DNA of 64,000 bases from Dichetophora obliterata (GCA_963920525.1 OY986440.1:17904191-17968190); one strand, 5' to 3'. Shown: positions 42,321 to 54,065, numbered from the stretch's first letter. Notes: a model not told the origin generated them from the sequence alone. Translations and numbers: made by a program.

Positions 42321-44489
42321 CAGTGAACATTGGAAAACGTGAACTAATTAAAACCGAGGGTGTTCATGTTTTTGAGATTGTTCATGTTTTAGAACGTAAA
42401 ATTTTATGACTAAAATTGTATTTGTACCGAATTGCCTTGCTATTTCTCTTATAAAAAAAACAGATTAGATCGTTTAAAAATCAAAGGTTTATTTTACAAA
42501 AAAATCTGTAATCTTTTTCTGTTGTATTTTTCCCAACATTTGAAAAACTGCATTTTCTCTTAGGCGTCTAAGTACGTTTATATCGCTTTGGTCAACGCCT
42601 TCATTTGCACACCATTCCAAAGCCCTATTGAAGATTTCAACTGCTTCAGTCGCGCTAACTTTTTGAACATTTTCTTCCTCAACAGAGGCATCATCGTCTT
42701 CTTCCTGGTCGTCTTCATTGTTCTGAGATGGATAAATAACAAATCGTCTTCATTCCATTCCTCAACAATTGATAAAGGATAGTCAACCTGTAGTTAGAAT
42801 TGAAGCTGGTAATTTGATTAAAATTCGATTCAATCTATAACAAACCTGAGGATTCAAACTTTGAAGAAGAAGTGTTGTAGATGTTATCAATGGCTTCAGC
42901 TCTGAGTCCCACTTTTCCTTCAAAACACTCAAAGGAATGTTGTCCTCATCATCCTCATTTCCTAAGAAACTTAAAATATTGGCCCAGCATTTAGCTAAAG
43001 TCTCTGCACTGACTCTATTCCATGAGTCTTCTAAGAGAATAACAGCTTCTTTCAATGTCAAGCGTTTCATGCACTCAATTAGATTAGAGTCCTTTGCTGC
43101 AATCGATGCTAGCAGACTGTTTCTGCAGTATAATTTCGTTATTTTTATGGCATTCTGATCCATAGGTTGGATCAGTGGAGTTACATTAGGCGGCATGAAA
43201 ATGGCTAATATATTTCCATCTTCTGATTTTAGCTCACTTTCACTAGGATGAGATGGTGCGTTATCTAATAACAAAAGAGCCTTAAGTGGCAAGTTTTTTT
43301 GAATCAGAAAAGCTTTAACCTAAAAATAAGTCTAAGTATTAAAAAAATGTGTGTTTCAATTGAATAAATAGAATGTTTGCCTGTGGTACAAAGGCCTGGT
43401 GAAACCACTCCATGAAAATTGTAGTAGTCATCCAAGACGATTTGGAGCTTTTGTAATCGGTTGGTCAAGTGAAGTTTTTGAAGCTGCGTGGGTTTTTTGC
43501 CTTTCCTATAACTAACAACTTAAGCCTGTGCGTGCCTGAAGCATTTGCGCAACACAGGAAAGTAAATCGCTGCTTCTCTGTCTTTGCGCCTGGAGCAGAT
43601 TTTGCTTCTGCTGAAACGTATGTTTTATCTGGCAAAAGTTTCCAGTATAAGCCAGACTCATCTGCATTGTACAATTGATCTTTACATAGTCCCATTTCTT
43701 CAATTCTTTCTTTTAGTTTTAATTTAAACGGATCTACTAAGTCAGGCTGCGATGATAGCTTCTCTCCAGTTATTTTAAGAAGACGAATGCCATATCGTTT
43801 TTTAAAACCACTTAACCATCCATCACTTGCCAAAAAACCACTTTCATTTTCCTTATGTTTTGAGTGTAACTCTTTAGCTTTTTCCTTCAGCATTAGTCCG
43901 CTTACAGGCCAATTTTTATTTCGCATTTCAATAAACCACCGGTAAAGACGTTTTTCCATTTTTGGCAGCTCTGATGATCTTAATGTCTTTCTTTTTCCCG
44001 GTCCAGAGTATGTATTACTCACACACTTCAGAATTAAATCTTTTTTCTTTTTAATGCTGCATATTGTTGACTTAGCGACACCGTATTTCTTTGATAAGTT
44101 TGTCACGCTTACTCCTTTTTTAAAGTTTTCCAAAATTTCTGCTTTTTCTTTTAATGTTAAAACCTTCACTTTTTTTGAACACATATTGAAAATAAGACGT
44201 TGATCAACCCAAGTGATGCAAGAGAAAAACAGCAACTGACTGATGGATGATAGCAATACATAAAAGCACGTGGGGTACCAAATACAAAACATTGTCAAAT
44301 CTGGGGATTTCCCGATTTCTCGAGAATTAACTCTGTGCATTTTTATGCAGAAATATTGAAAAAAAATCTGTTCACGTTTTAGAGCTTTAAGCTTTGTTCA
44401 CGTTTTAGAGTAGTCAATGTAAAAAAACCAGTGTTCACGTTTTGGGGTAGTTCACGTTTTGGGGGGTTCACGTTTTCCAATGTTCACTG
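42321..44489 (-). mobile_element. Tigger-type (JRK-like) DNA transposon, almost complete
   Basis: CAGTGAACATTGGAAAACGT and its complement bound 2169 bases with TA on each side (42319-42320, 44490-44491). Subterminal GTTCACGTTTT repeats occur at both ends (three copies at the right end). It encodes one minus-strand transposase with only two visible lesions. Confidence 0.92.
42489..44184 (-). pseudogene. Tigger/JRK-type transposase, three exons, one stop and one frameshift
   Basis: Exons 43381-44184, 42846-43319 and 42489-42787. Starts MCSKKVKVLTLKEKAEILEN (CENP-B/psq-type HTH with SKKYGVAKSTICSI), then a second HTH (GWLSGFKKRYGIRLLKITGE), then the DDE_1 nuclease with YNADESGLYWKLLPDKT, LLLDNAPSHP and QPMDQNAI, the three acidic residues of the DDxD type. 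The acidic C-terminus ends in KKITDFFVK. Lesions: an in-frame TGA after SFKNFT (about 43470) and a one-base shift near 42740. Intron 1 (43320-43380) would use a GC-AG pair (CACAG|GCAAAC); intron 2 (42788-42845) is GT-AG. A young, just-inactivated copy. Confidence 0.9.
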
Positions 44490-44503
44490 TATACTCTTTT
44501 TAG

Positions 44504-45060
44504 CGCTGGCTCCGCTGGCTACACTCGCCAATCGTTACGATACGCAAAGCGCGCTGCGTATACAAATTGAACAATCGATAGTCGCTGCCATCGTTCCGGA
44601 AAGCTTTCGTCTTATTGTGCCTATGTTGGGCAATGTTCTAGATAAGTATACAGAATTTCGTACACCCAACTTCGATGGTCTCTAGAAACTTGAAACTTTG
44701 GGCATATATGCGAAGAAATTTCTGCCTCGCCTCTTCATTATTTATACGCAGAAACTAAGTGGCACCTATGAGGCAGTTTTTATTTGCCCAAAAAAAATCT
44801 TTAGATGTCGTAAAGGTGACTAGCTAGTGGACACTTTCACTTACTATTTCTTAAATTAAATATTTTTTAGCTATACTTGACCAAAAGCCTGATGATATGG
44901 TTAAGGAGCTTTTTATGTCGGCTAAAACGCAACTGACCCATACGTTTCATGGCAGCGTTAGCCATGGCCAAGGATACCAAACACTATTGTCGCATACATA
45001 TTTGTTATTTGTTAAAAAATTGTGTGAATGCTTTACTGCCGAAGAAGCTTATTAAACTTA
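44504..45060 (+). pseudogene. RRP12-like (ribosome biogenesis HEAT-repeat protein) gene fragment
   Basis: After the acceptor CTTTTTAG (44503) it reads ALAPLATLANRYDTQSALRI...VPMLGNVLDKYTEF, then an in-frame TAG, then LGIYAKKFLPRLFIIYTQK and LDVVK up to a GTGACT donor (44815). A second acceptor at 44870 leads to LYLTK and, after a one-base shift, PDDMVKELFMSAKTQLTHTF. The order of AKxFLPxLFxxY, a YLT motif and an LxEKAxxxL helix matches RRP12 (NUC173-type) proteins, which act in nuclear export and maturation of pre-ribosomes. Introns are kept, so this is a DNA-level duplicate, not a retrocopy. Family assignment rests on remembered motifs. Confidence 0.5.
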
Positions 45061-45838
45061 TGCCTAGCGACTATAAAGTCACGCATTGAAGAAAATCCCA
45101 GGAGCACAATTAATGGGGCAACTACAGATCACTTGTGTCATGCCTGAGTAGTACTTAACAGACGAATATTCGTTCCAGCAAGTGTGACGAAAACATTTGG
45201 CAAAATGCTAAACATAAATAAATTAAAAACTAAATGAATCTAAAAAACTTTTGCTTCACTAGCTGGTATTCGATGCTCGGTTGATGGTGGCACCAATATT
45301 GTCGAGATTTTCTGGCTACACATTGTCAAGAAAAAGAAATGAAAACAAAAATGGAATTCTAAGGGATGGTGAGCACCTATGATTCCGAATGCGTATATAT
45401 TGCAACAGATAGTTATTTGTTATGGTCTATGGGCTTATTATATTTTGATGATTTGGTTGAAAAAAATCACATAACCGTGTGATTGCTGTGTGTGTGCATG
45501 CGAGTATTTTTAAATAACAAATACAACTTTTGAAAAAAAAATTTCGCAAAAAACCACTAACCTACGAAGTTTAAAAAAAATCGGAAACAAAGAACGAGTT
45601 TGCTCCAAATTAGTCGAATTGATATGGAATCATCGATATGGGTATATGCAAACTAAATAACTGAACACAAAATTCAACGAAATAAAGATTTGCTATCCGC
45701 CAGCAAAAGAGCTGTTTCAAATGTCGGTTTTGCTTAGGTTAGGAATCGACTTTGCCTTACTTCGAAAAGAATAAAAACGAGTCTGCTTCATGACACCATT
45801 TTAAACCAATATCGTTTTCAAAACCGATTCGTTTCCGA
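45061..45838. other. intergenic, no feature seen
   Basis: Possibly further decayed coding traces just after 45060, but nothing I can support. Confidence 0.3.
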
Positions 45839-46256
45839 GAGGCTGTTCAGACTTGCCTCTCAAATGAGGCGATTTACTTGACATAAGTTAGCTATCAGGT
45901 GTTTACACACAAACTATTGCCTCACTTTGAGGCTGCATCATTTTGGCGTTTATTGTTTTTTTTCGTTTGTTTTCTTTTGATTTATTAAATGCTCAAGTTC
46001 TTACAATTAAAAGAATATTTATTTGCGAACAACAATGAATAAACAAAATTAATTCGCGCCAGAACAAACTAAAAAGAGCAAAAATTCCAACATAGCAATT
46101 TTCACTCTGACGTACGTCAAAATGAGTCGCAAAATTTTTAAAATTTTTAAAATTCTTGCCTCACGTAACATGTCACCTTCCCGCTTTTCTCTTTGCCTGT
46201 AGACGTCAAAATGAGGCAAGTGAGTCGCCTCATTTGAGGCAAGTCTGAACAGCCTC
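45839..46256. mobile_element. 418-base MITE with GAGGCTGTTCAGACTTGCCTC ends
   Basis: GAGGCTGTTCAGACTTGCCT (45839) and AGGCAAGTCTGAACAGCCTC (ending 46256) are perfectly inverted, with a further TCAAATGAGGCGA/TCGCCTCATTTGA pair just inside (33 or so bases of near-perfect TIR). No transposase; no clear target duplication. Confidence 0.82.
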
Positions 46257-46369
46257 AAAGAGAGCGAACATTAGAGTCGTCTTTTCAAAATGTCAATAGA
46301 AACTCACAATAAGTTTAATTAAACACACAAGCTCAACATACTGTTATTTTTTAATAAAACATATAAAAT

Positions 46370-46385
46370 AAAGAGTAGTAAAGAG
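46370..46385 (+). other. 16-base tip of the P-like terminal repeat, alone
   Basis: AAAGAGTAGTAAAGAG equals bases 2-17 of the P-like tip (CAAAGAGTAGTAAAGAGTTG). It abuts the X repeat at 46386. Known P excision uses a 17-base staggered cut and leaves tip remnants, so this may be an excision footprint; chance is also possible in AT-rich DNA. Confidence 0.4.
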
Positions 46386-48400
46386 CACAGATAACCAGAT
46401 AGGAAACTTCGATGGGCGAGTTGTAGAAAGGGATGGCACGATGTACGATTTTACGTCAAATTGCCCCAATACTATCTCAAAATGCTTTTATGTGGTCGTA
46501 ATTTCCTATGGTGAATAAGAATAATGCGGTGCAGTGAAAAGCTGTATTATTTCATACAAAATGTTAACGTAGAGGACAAAGTTAGTATTTGCACCGGAAA
46601 ACTTCCCTGGTTTCTTGAGGTGAATAAGAAAATCTGAAACAATGCGGTGCAGGAACATTCTGTATTATTTCATACAAAAATGTAATGTACGGTATGAAAA
46701 AAAAGAAGTCATAATAGCACCCGCAAACTTCCCTGAATTTATGAGGACCATGTTGAAAATCTTTGACTTCAGTGTTGCCGTTTGGCTGCAAATTTGGATA
46801 CTTTTCTCTTTTAATAATGGATGGATACTTTTATTTAAGCCTCTGTGTAAGTAAGGATACTTATTAATATGAATATATGTTTTTGTATGCAAATATATAA
46901 AAAAGTTGGTAGTTTCTTATATTCGACAAAAACGTTAAGATAAATTTGAACATTGAGACATTTTTAGGTAGTATTTTCTTATAAAAATTTGTAATAAAAC
47001 CACCTCTTTACAAATAAATTTAAAATTTTATGATAAACCTTTTAAGTCTTTCTCAGCGGCTTTTTTCTGATATAATTTAATTTTTCTAATTTAAAACTTA
47101 CAATAAACGATAAGACCAATATATTTCCTTTAGAAATAGGTGAAAATATATTGTTTTCCAATATACTAAATACGAACAATTTTGAACTTTTAAATTTTAT
47201 ATAATTTTCGTTACATTAAATTTAATAAGCTATTCCATTTTATGTTCCTTTCTATGTTATTATATATTATCTTGTATATAACTTTTTGTATAAATATTAT
47301 ACTTATAAAATTAATGTAAATAAAAGGCAATAGCAACACGTTATTTATATAAAAAAACTGCAATGTATCTTTCTTTTTAAGGCATGAGGTGGTCTAGTTT
47401 TTTCTAATATTTCAAAAGTATAGGCTTTCGAGGAATTAATTTTAAATTTTTTAAGCATACTGAGGTTATTTCCGCTTTTACAGCCGTTTTGACAGGTATC
47501 GAAAGCACAGTACAAAAATCCATACTCACTGTTTTAACACTTATTTATCTCAAAACTACTTTTTTTTTGGCTATGTGTTGTATAAAAACAGAAGCTATTC
47601 AGCCGAAACATCTGAAATATGTAGTGACTATCGCTATCAAAGTTTTATAAGAAAAATAGTATATGTTACACTTAAAACTACATAAAAAACCTGTTTTTAG
47701 AACTTAAATTTAAAATGTGCGTCATTCCGTTTTCATTATTTAATAATAATGATATTCAGTAAAATTTCTCAAGTCCTGCTTAACTGCTAAATTGTTACAG
47801 TTAGCAGCTGTTGATATGAATGAACCTGCTAAGACATTTTACAAAGAAGTGCTAAGCTGATATGTCAAAATCAAAGGACAGACTTCTACAGCTAAAAATA
47901 TATTGTTTTAATAGCTCGTGTAACCAGTACTCTGTAACAAAAAATTTATTTCAATTTTTATATAACGTTCGTTTAGCGCAGCTCGTGAGAAAATAGGTTG
48001 TTGTCAAGGCTACCTGATAAATTTTTGTATCATGCAATGTACCTTAAAAGTTTAAATATCTTTTTTATTTTATCGTTTTATATCGGTTTTATTTAAAAAA
48101 AATCCTAAAAATACATCTAATTTTCGAGCGTTAGCGTTAGACGTTTTTATTCTTTTTTATATGTACATGTTTTTATCTTGTAAAATTGTTATTGAAGCGT
48201 CAAAAATTGGGTTTCATTGTTTGAAAAATATTTAATTTTATTTTTGTGTTAAAAAAATTAATATATTATTGATTTTTCGAATTTGATACGTGATGCTCTT
48301 TTTTCTTAAGTGGATACATTTAGGACCTTTTCAATGGTACTTTTTTAACTTCGTCGCTGCAACACTGTTCGACTTCACTGTATAAATTCACCACTAAGGA
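46386..48400. repeat. dispersed repeat X, copy 1 (about 2.0 kb)
   Basis: Begins CACAGATAACCAGATAGGAA and ends TTCGACTTCACTGT...ATTCACCACTAA. It is collinear with 54066-56877 apart from one 0.8 kb insertion there. It contains an internal direct repeat of GGTGAATAAGAAnAATGCGGTGCAG-type units (46510 and 46617). No transposase or reverse transcriptase found; superfamily unknown. It is directly followed by the STE24 fragment. Confidence 0.8.
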
Positions 48401-48509
48401 AAATGGAAGTTTTTATTTATTTATTTATTTATTTGTTATTAGTTGGGTGCTTCATATTTTGTAGATCTTCGATACACTGCTACACCACTGTAAAAAAAGG
48501 TAAACAGGC

Positions 48510-48692
48510 TAACTCAGCGGATTGAAGAAAGCGGTTGGAAAGGATGAAGAAAAGGGCAAGGTCTGCACAGGTGAGGAAGTTATCCGTTTACTTGGTCATG
48601 AGCTGGGTCATTGGAAGTTGAGCCATGTCACAAAAAACATCATCGTCATGCAGTTACATTTGTTCCTCATGTTCCAAATGTTGAGGTTGTAT
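48510..48692 (+). pseudogene. STE24/ZMPSTE24 CAAX protease gene fragment
   Basis: About 60 codons reading GEEVIRLLGHELGHWKLSHV and VTKNIIVMQLHLFLMF. HELGH is the zinc-binding HExxH motif of the M48 protease STE24, an ER membrane enzyme that trims prenylated proteins. The match covers only the catalytic helix and part of the following membrane span. The frame then loses similarity (LRLYLRKKIRQ). There is no start codon of its own family. It is a captured or duplicated piece, not a working gene. Confidence 0.75.
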
Positions 48693-48732
48693 CTCCGAAA
48701 GAAGATTCGCCAGAGTAAGCCAGCTGTGTTAA

Positions 48733-48836
48733 GCTGGTAGATGATTACACAGCAAGTGAATCTGGAGCTAGTGGTGATTTTGCAGCACCGCAGTCAACTC
48801 GCGAGGTAAATCGCATGGATTCTGCGGAATGTCCAG
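48733..48836 (+). other. possible exon fragment of an unrecognised gene
   Basis: An open stretch reading KLVDDYTASESGASGDFAAP and STREVNRMDSAECP ends at a donor-like CCAG|GTAATT. The amino-acid composition looks protein-like, but I recognise no family. Confidence 0.25.
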
Positions 48837-48839
48837 GTA

Positions 48840-49891
48840 ATTTGGGTAAACTTAATGAGTGCAGCATCTTACTTAAAAATGGTTGAATCTGAACTCTTTA
48901 ACCAATTTGCTGACAGACTGCCGTCAATCTGAAACAGTTGAAGAATAGTGAAATATTACCGCATTTGGATTTAGAAGGCCTTTATACAAATTTTAAAAAA
49001 TAATTTTTAAAATTCGAGTTTTCAGCATTTTTCAATTATGCCGTCAATCTAAATGAGTACCGTGCACCCATAACCATCTTTGCCAGCGGCAATCTATACT
49101 TGCCATATCTTTCCTTGCCATACTTTTCCTTGTCATACATGAACTTTCTGATGGATCCGTCTGTACTTACCTATGTCATTTGATTCATCGCTACACTCAA
49201 TAAGTTTGACTTTTGTAACTTAAAAAATGGTATCTGCTAAACACAATCACGGTGCTGAACTTACGAATTTGTTAGGTTTAGCAATTTAGGGCATATTTTA
49301 CCTTTAGCTAAGATAAACTTTTTCACTTTTTTTTAGAATATATGTATAAAGGCCTTCTCATTCCAAATCTGAAAAATTAATGGTCGCTCTCATCTGGTTT
49401 AGAAGTTATATGGGTCCAAAGTTGAAAAATGTGCTAAAAAACTTGCTATATATAAACAAATCTAAGCAAAATGTGTATTGGAAGAAAGGCATTTTCTTTC
49501 TTAGCATTTTTTCAGATTGTACATGATATATGGGTCACATATAACCAAATAGGAAACTTCGATTTAGCAGTCGAAAATCAGCTGGAAATGGATTCAAAAA
49601 AGATGAATGGCAAGCAATCTTCAAGATTGGTGATAAAATTTGAACGAAAGTTAAAGTTTTTTAAGTATAATAAAAACTCATATACAAAGTTTAGTTCTTT
49701 TTCAGTTTTCGATTTTTTCGCTCATGGATTACACTTTAAATTTTTTCTAGTTCAATAAAATAAAACAAAAACAAATAAAAATTTTTACTTATTTGAAGAA
49801 AGAAAGCTGTATCGAAACGTATCATATTATAGGTAAGGTTAGGCTAACCACCTAACCTATCATATTATGGTTTGTATAAAAATAATGTAAA
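48840..49891. other. intergenic with small repeat pieces
   Basis: TAAAAAATGGTATCTGCTAAAC (about 49220) also occurs near 55895, and AACCAAATAGGAAACTTCGA (49543) is an X-end motif. No gene seen. Confidence 0.35.
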
Positions 49892-49920
49892 CTAGCAAGG
49901 AGTTATCTTCGACTGGGTCG
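49892..49920 (-). mobile_element. Helentron 3' end, 29-base remnant
   Basis: Minus strand CGACCCAGTCGAAGATAACT...CTAG matches the 3' hairpin end of the DINE-1-like copy at 40488. The rest is missing. Confidence 0.55.
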
Positions 49921-50065
49921 TACAATAGACACTTCAAGTATAGAACTGAAAATTTTCATCCCATATGACAAATACTCTAACGAGATTTAACGGTTTTTTT
50001 CAAAAAGAATCTAATTGTTATTTAATTTAATTAAATTTTTTGTTTTTTATATGAAAGTATTTTAA

Positions 50066-50220
50066 CCCTTTCAATAAGTATTCTAAACTAAGAAAAAAAT
50101 ATTTTTTTGTGGTAATATTGCTATCATTTAGATCCTAAAACGATAAAAACATACCTTTGATTTTTACATGCGCCACTTACGTTCTGCAAGCTTGTACAAA
50201 GAAAAAAATTTAGAATTTTT
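50066..50220. mobile_element. CCCTTTCA MITE, truncated copy
   Basis: CCCTTTCAATAAG after TTAA (50062-50065), followed by GGTAATATTGCTATCATTTA and ACGTTCTGCAAGCTTGTACA, matching the complement of 26280-26460. The other end is missing. Confidence 0.6.
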
Positions 50221-51377
50221 TATTTTTGTTCAATCTAAAGAATGTAGCGTTGAATAAAAAACATATGCGTTTAAAGGCATATTTGAGTAATCACTAAAAA
50301 TAATTGAATCATGGTAAAATTCTTCAATTAAGCTTGAATGATTAAGTGTTTACTTCCTTATCTATATCATCCCATTGTTAAAATTCGTATGTAATTTTCA
50401 GAAATTTTAAAAATCTAGCTTTTATAAAAAATTATACAAAATGCTAAATAAAAATGTTTAGTTCTCATGAACCACACACAAAAATTCAATTTTATAGTTC
50501 ATCCTATAAAAATTAAAGAACTTGTCAACTGACGCATTAAGAAGAATTTGCGAAACCTGCAATATCTGTACAAATTTTTTTATAATTGCAGTTGCATTTA
50601 TTGCAATCTCAAGATATTTGAAGATTTTAAAATAACCTACATCCTATTCAACCTAATCCCAATTTAATTTAATTCTTTTAAAACGCGAAAGACGAAAAAA
50701 CAAACAAAACACAGAAAACTTTTTATTTTTTTTATAATAGTAAAGATAATCATTTTGTATGTGTTTTTATAAAAACTAGACTCGCACAATTTAAATGTTA
50801 AATTTTTTGAAATATCATACGATTATGCTATCAAAAATTGTAAAATTAGAGACTGTAATCTACTCTATCCTTCAAGTCTGTTTTAAAGATTACAGTCCAT
50901 TAATTTTTAATCATGACCTAAATATACTTTAAAAACTCGTATTTAATTCATTCAACAGTATAAGATCTAAAGATCTAAAATCTAATAAAGATATAAACAA
51001 ATTGTTGCCAAATTCTGAACCAGTGATCATAAATCTATTGAAATTGACTACAATATTAAAAAATCATAAAATCTTCTTGGACACCGTGATGTTTCAGGAT
51101 ATTTTAGAATAAGAAGATAATATATCGAGATCCAATTTTGAATACGCACTTTTCTATCTTATAATTATTGATTTATATCATGTTTACGGCGATATAATTT
51201 TTAGAAATATGCCATTTTCAAGGACACTCTGAAGTAGGCAGTTGGGGTCAGATCGTTTAGCTTCAGAAAAATTTGCCATTTTCAAGGACATTCTGGAATA
51301 AGAATATGACGTTATATCGGAAAAAATGTAATATAATCAATATTCAGGTTATAGCTATAACTTCATCAAAAAATCTT
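50221..51377. other. AT-rich intergenic, no feature seen
   Basis: No coding frame or terminal repeats recognised. The phrase TGCCATTTTCAAGGACA occurs twice (51210 and 51272). Confidence 0.3.
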
Positions 51378-51760
51378 GCAAACTAAGAAAAAATTTTTTG
51401 AGGTAATATTCCTATCATGTAGGTCCTATAAAAATGAAAAAACATTGCTTTGATTTTTACTTGCGCTACTTACGTTTTGCAAGCTTGTGCAAAGAAAAAC
51501 TTTGGCAAAAAACTTTTTTTCGTAATCCCTTGAAGGTTTTTCAACCCTTTAGATATTTGTTTTTTAAACCCTCTTATAATTGTTTTCATTAAAAAATAAA
51601 AGGATAAAAAAAAACATAAATTTGATTTAAGTCCGGCTGATGTTTTCTTATAAAAAAGCCACAAAAATTGTTTTGCTTTTCGTCGGCAAAAAATCAAAAA
51701 TCCAACTGACTTTAAAGTCAAATATCTTTTAATATATTCTTGTCATGTTGGTTCATCTTT
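51378..51760. mobile_element. CCCTTTCA MITE, third copy without tips
   Basis: AACTAAGAAAAAATTTTTTG, GAGGTAATATTCCTATCATG, TACGTTTTGCAAGCTTGTGC and GCTTTTCGTCGGCAAAAAAT follow the same order as the full copy at 25940-26460 (complement). The terminal CCCTTTCA was not found. Confidence 0.55.
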
Positions 51761-52032
51761 TTTTATTATGATGCACCGTATCAAAATACATGTTGCTGCA
51801 AAATTGTACACTCCTACAACTAAAAACGACGTTTTTATTAACAAAATTCTAAAAGCCCTCAGCGCAAGCGCTTAAGAATTTAGAAAAATATTTGTTTCTC
51901 GTGTAAAATCATAAAAAGTGTTTTTACGCCTTCTTGCATTTCCAAAGCTGCGATACATTATTTTTATTTGGCAGAAAATGATATATAAATAATATATTAC
52001 TTATTCTAATTATTACTTATAAATGTTACATG

Positions 52033-53077
52033 TTAAATTTAACTAATTTTACCCTTTACATTGCCAAATGTAAATAACTTGTAGATTTTTTTTATTATTA
52101 GCCTTATTTAAGTTTCCCTGTAAGTGAATAAAAGTGAAAAAGATTAAAATAATTTCTGCAACAAATACTAGCAATAAGCGCTTCATCTTACCTTGCAATG
52201 GAACTGTGGCTTTAGCTTTGCTTCTGCAGCTTGTTTGAAATATTTTAAAGTCCATTTTTTGACAATAGAAATTAGTTTGCTGTACTGGTGTGTCTGAAGA
52301 TTGATTCGAATGCGAATTCTTGTGCCCCTTTATATTTGTTTTTGTAATTTTTATTGTTAAAGCGTGTTTTGCCCTTTATTGCTCCTTTCCCTTGCTGTTG
52401 CTGCGGTTTGGTGTGGGCAGCGGATGTAGATCGGATTTCTGGCCTCAAAAAATCTCTTGCATTTGTACAAAATTGTCGTTTCTTATTCTCCGCCTCTATG
52501 CGTGCAGCTTCTTCTCGTTTTTCCTTTTCCGTGGACAGTACAATTTGCTGTTGTAGTCTGAGTGGCTTTTATCAATGCGATTCATGAGTTAGCTAAGAAA
52601 TATAACAGAAGAAAGTTAAACCAACTTATATTAAAATTGTCTTTTTATTAACCTACCTTCACCAAAGGCTGCTCCCGAGCACGCAGCACAATCTGATGCA
52701 ACGTACGCATATTCTGAATATTATGAAAAAATACCTAGCACTTTACGTGGAAAACTCAGATCTGCAGCATCATATGATTGGCACGTAGCCGTAACTTTTA
52801 TCTTCCAAACGAGTAACATTATCGCGGCAAGCAAAAATCTGGCGCAGCATGAACATTTGACGAAACAGACTTACGAAACAGATCCAAATGGATATCCGGC
52901 CAAATGGTAGGTTTAACATAGCACTTCTTACAGATCTCAGTGGTAGCACGTTGATAGATGGTCGCCAAAACATTTGTTTGATTGTGCGATGCATTTAGGA
53001 TGTAATTTGTTAGGCGCTCATAGATATTCATCAGAAAGTGTAGATCCACTGCAGTCTTCCTCCTTTTTACCAGCATC
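52033..53077 (-). pseudogene. unrecognised host gene fragment, copy A, intron retained
   Basis: Minus-strand pieces read FLMNIYERLTNYILNASHNQ, VLATIYQRATTEICKKCYVK and HLDLFRKS, then decay. After an intron with GTAGGT donor and TTCTTAG acceptor (about 52593-52656) comes EKEKREEAARIEAENKK-like sequence, and later the STSAAH and NKANNK tail region. It is parallel to copy B at 60043-61060 in exons and intron position. It is cut at 53077 by the P-type terminal repeat. I do not recognise the family; frameshifts are present. Confidence 0.6.
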
Positions 53078-53951
53078 ATTTATAATAATTTGAAAAGAGG
53101 AAAATTGGTAAATTCCTTAATTTACCAAATCCAATGTAGCTAAAAATTGAAATCATGTAAATCAATTTATCATCATTTAAATAGCTGGAAGTTGGTAAAT
53201 TCATTTAATTTACCAAAAGCAATGTAGCTAAAAAATTTCTTAAATACATTGTACCTGCAAGAACTAAAAGAAATTTATAGATAAAGGTCATATAAAAATA
53301 CTATCATAATTCAAATAGCTGGAAATTGGTAAATTCATTTAATTTACCAAATCCAATGTAGCAAAAAAATTTTGCTTCAAATTAAAAAAATTCCTAAATT
53401 CATATAGTACCTAGAAATTGAGAACAAATTTAGCTTCAAATGAAAAAATTGGCTGAATTCTTCATAGTACCTGGAAATTGATAAAAAATGTAGCTTCAAA
53501 TAAAACATTTCTTACCTGCAAGAATTAAAATAAATTTATAGGTAAAGGAGGGCATAAAAATGTTCTCATCATTTAAAAAGATTGAAATTGGTAAATTCAT
53601 TCAAATTACCAAATCCAATCTAGCTAAAAAAATGTAAACATTCATATGAGTGCAAGATTCTTATAGGAAACAAAAAAAGTCATACCGAAGCGAAAAGAAA
53701 CAATAGCAAACTATTTTCTTTTCGCTTCATCACACGCTTTCTATTTTCTATTTCTTCGCACTCATACAGCTCATTCTTCGCTAAGCGTCGGAACCACAAA
53801 GCAACGTCAGCTAAGCACAGCTGATCAAAGTCAGGCGACAAATTTCGATTTCATCGCCTTCCTTCACATCTACATTCGTCCAATACTTACTAATCACAAA
53901 TGTCTGCACAAACGCAACTGTGCAGAACTGACAACTCTTTACTACTCTTTG
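53078..53951 (-). mobile_element. solitary terminal repeat of the P-like element
   Basis: 874 bases collinear with 13289-14162 at a constant offset, ending in the element tip CTACTCTTTG. No transposase and no left repeat are nearby. It starts inside the inverted repeat (ATTTATAATAATTTG), so it is a truncated element or abortive product. It interrupts host gene fragment A. Confidence 0.9.
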
Positions 53952-54065
53952 ATTTTACTACCACAATTATACATTTTGTGATAGTATCGGTTAAAATTTG
54001 ACAGAAATCGAACATAGTGCTATCCCTCTCCAACGGAGTTTCCCATCTCTTTATCTCTGCCAGTT
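53952..54065. other. spacer between P-type repeat and X copy 2
   Basis: Unassigned 114 bases, including AACGGAGTTTCCCATCTC and TATCTCTGCCAGTTACC. Confidence 0.3.

Noticed and set aside
48510..48692. Working STE24 protease gene
   Set aside because: Only about 60 of the roughly 450 residues expected are present, with no start, no flanking exons, and loss of similarity on both sides.
53078..53951. Solo LTR of a retrotransposon
   Set aside because: The sequence equals the inverted terminal repeat of the P-like element, lacks TG...CA ends, and has no 4-6-base target duplication.
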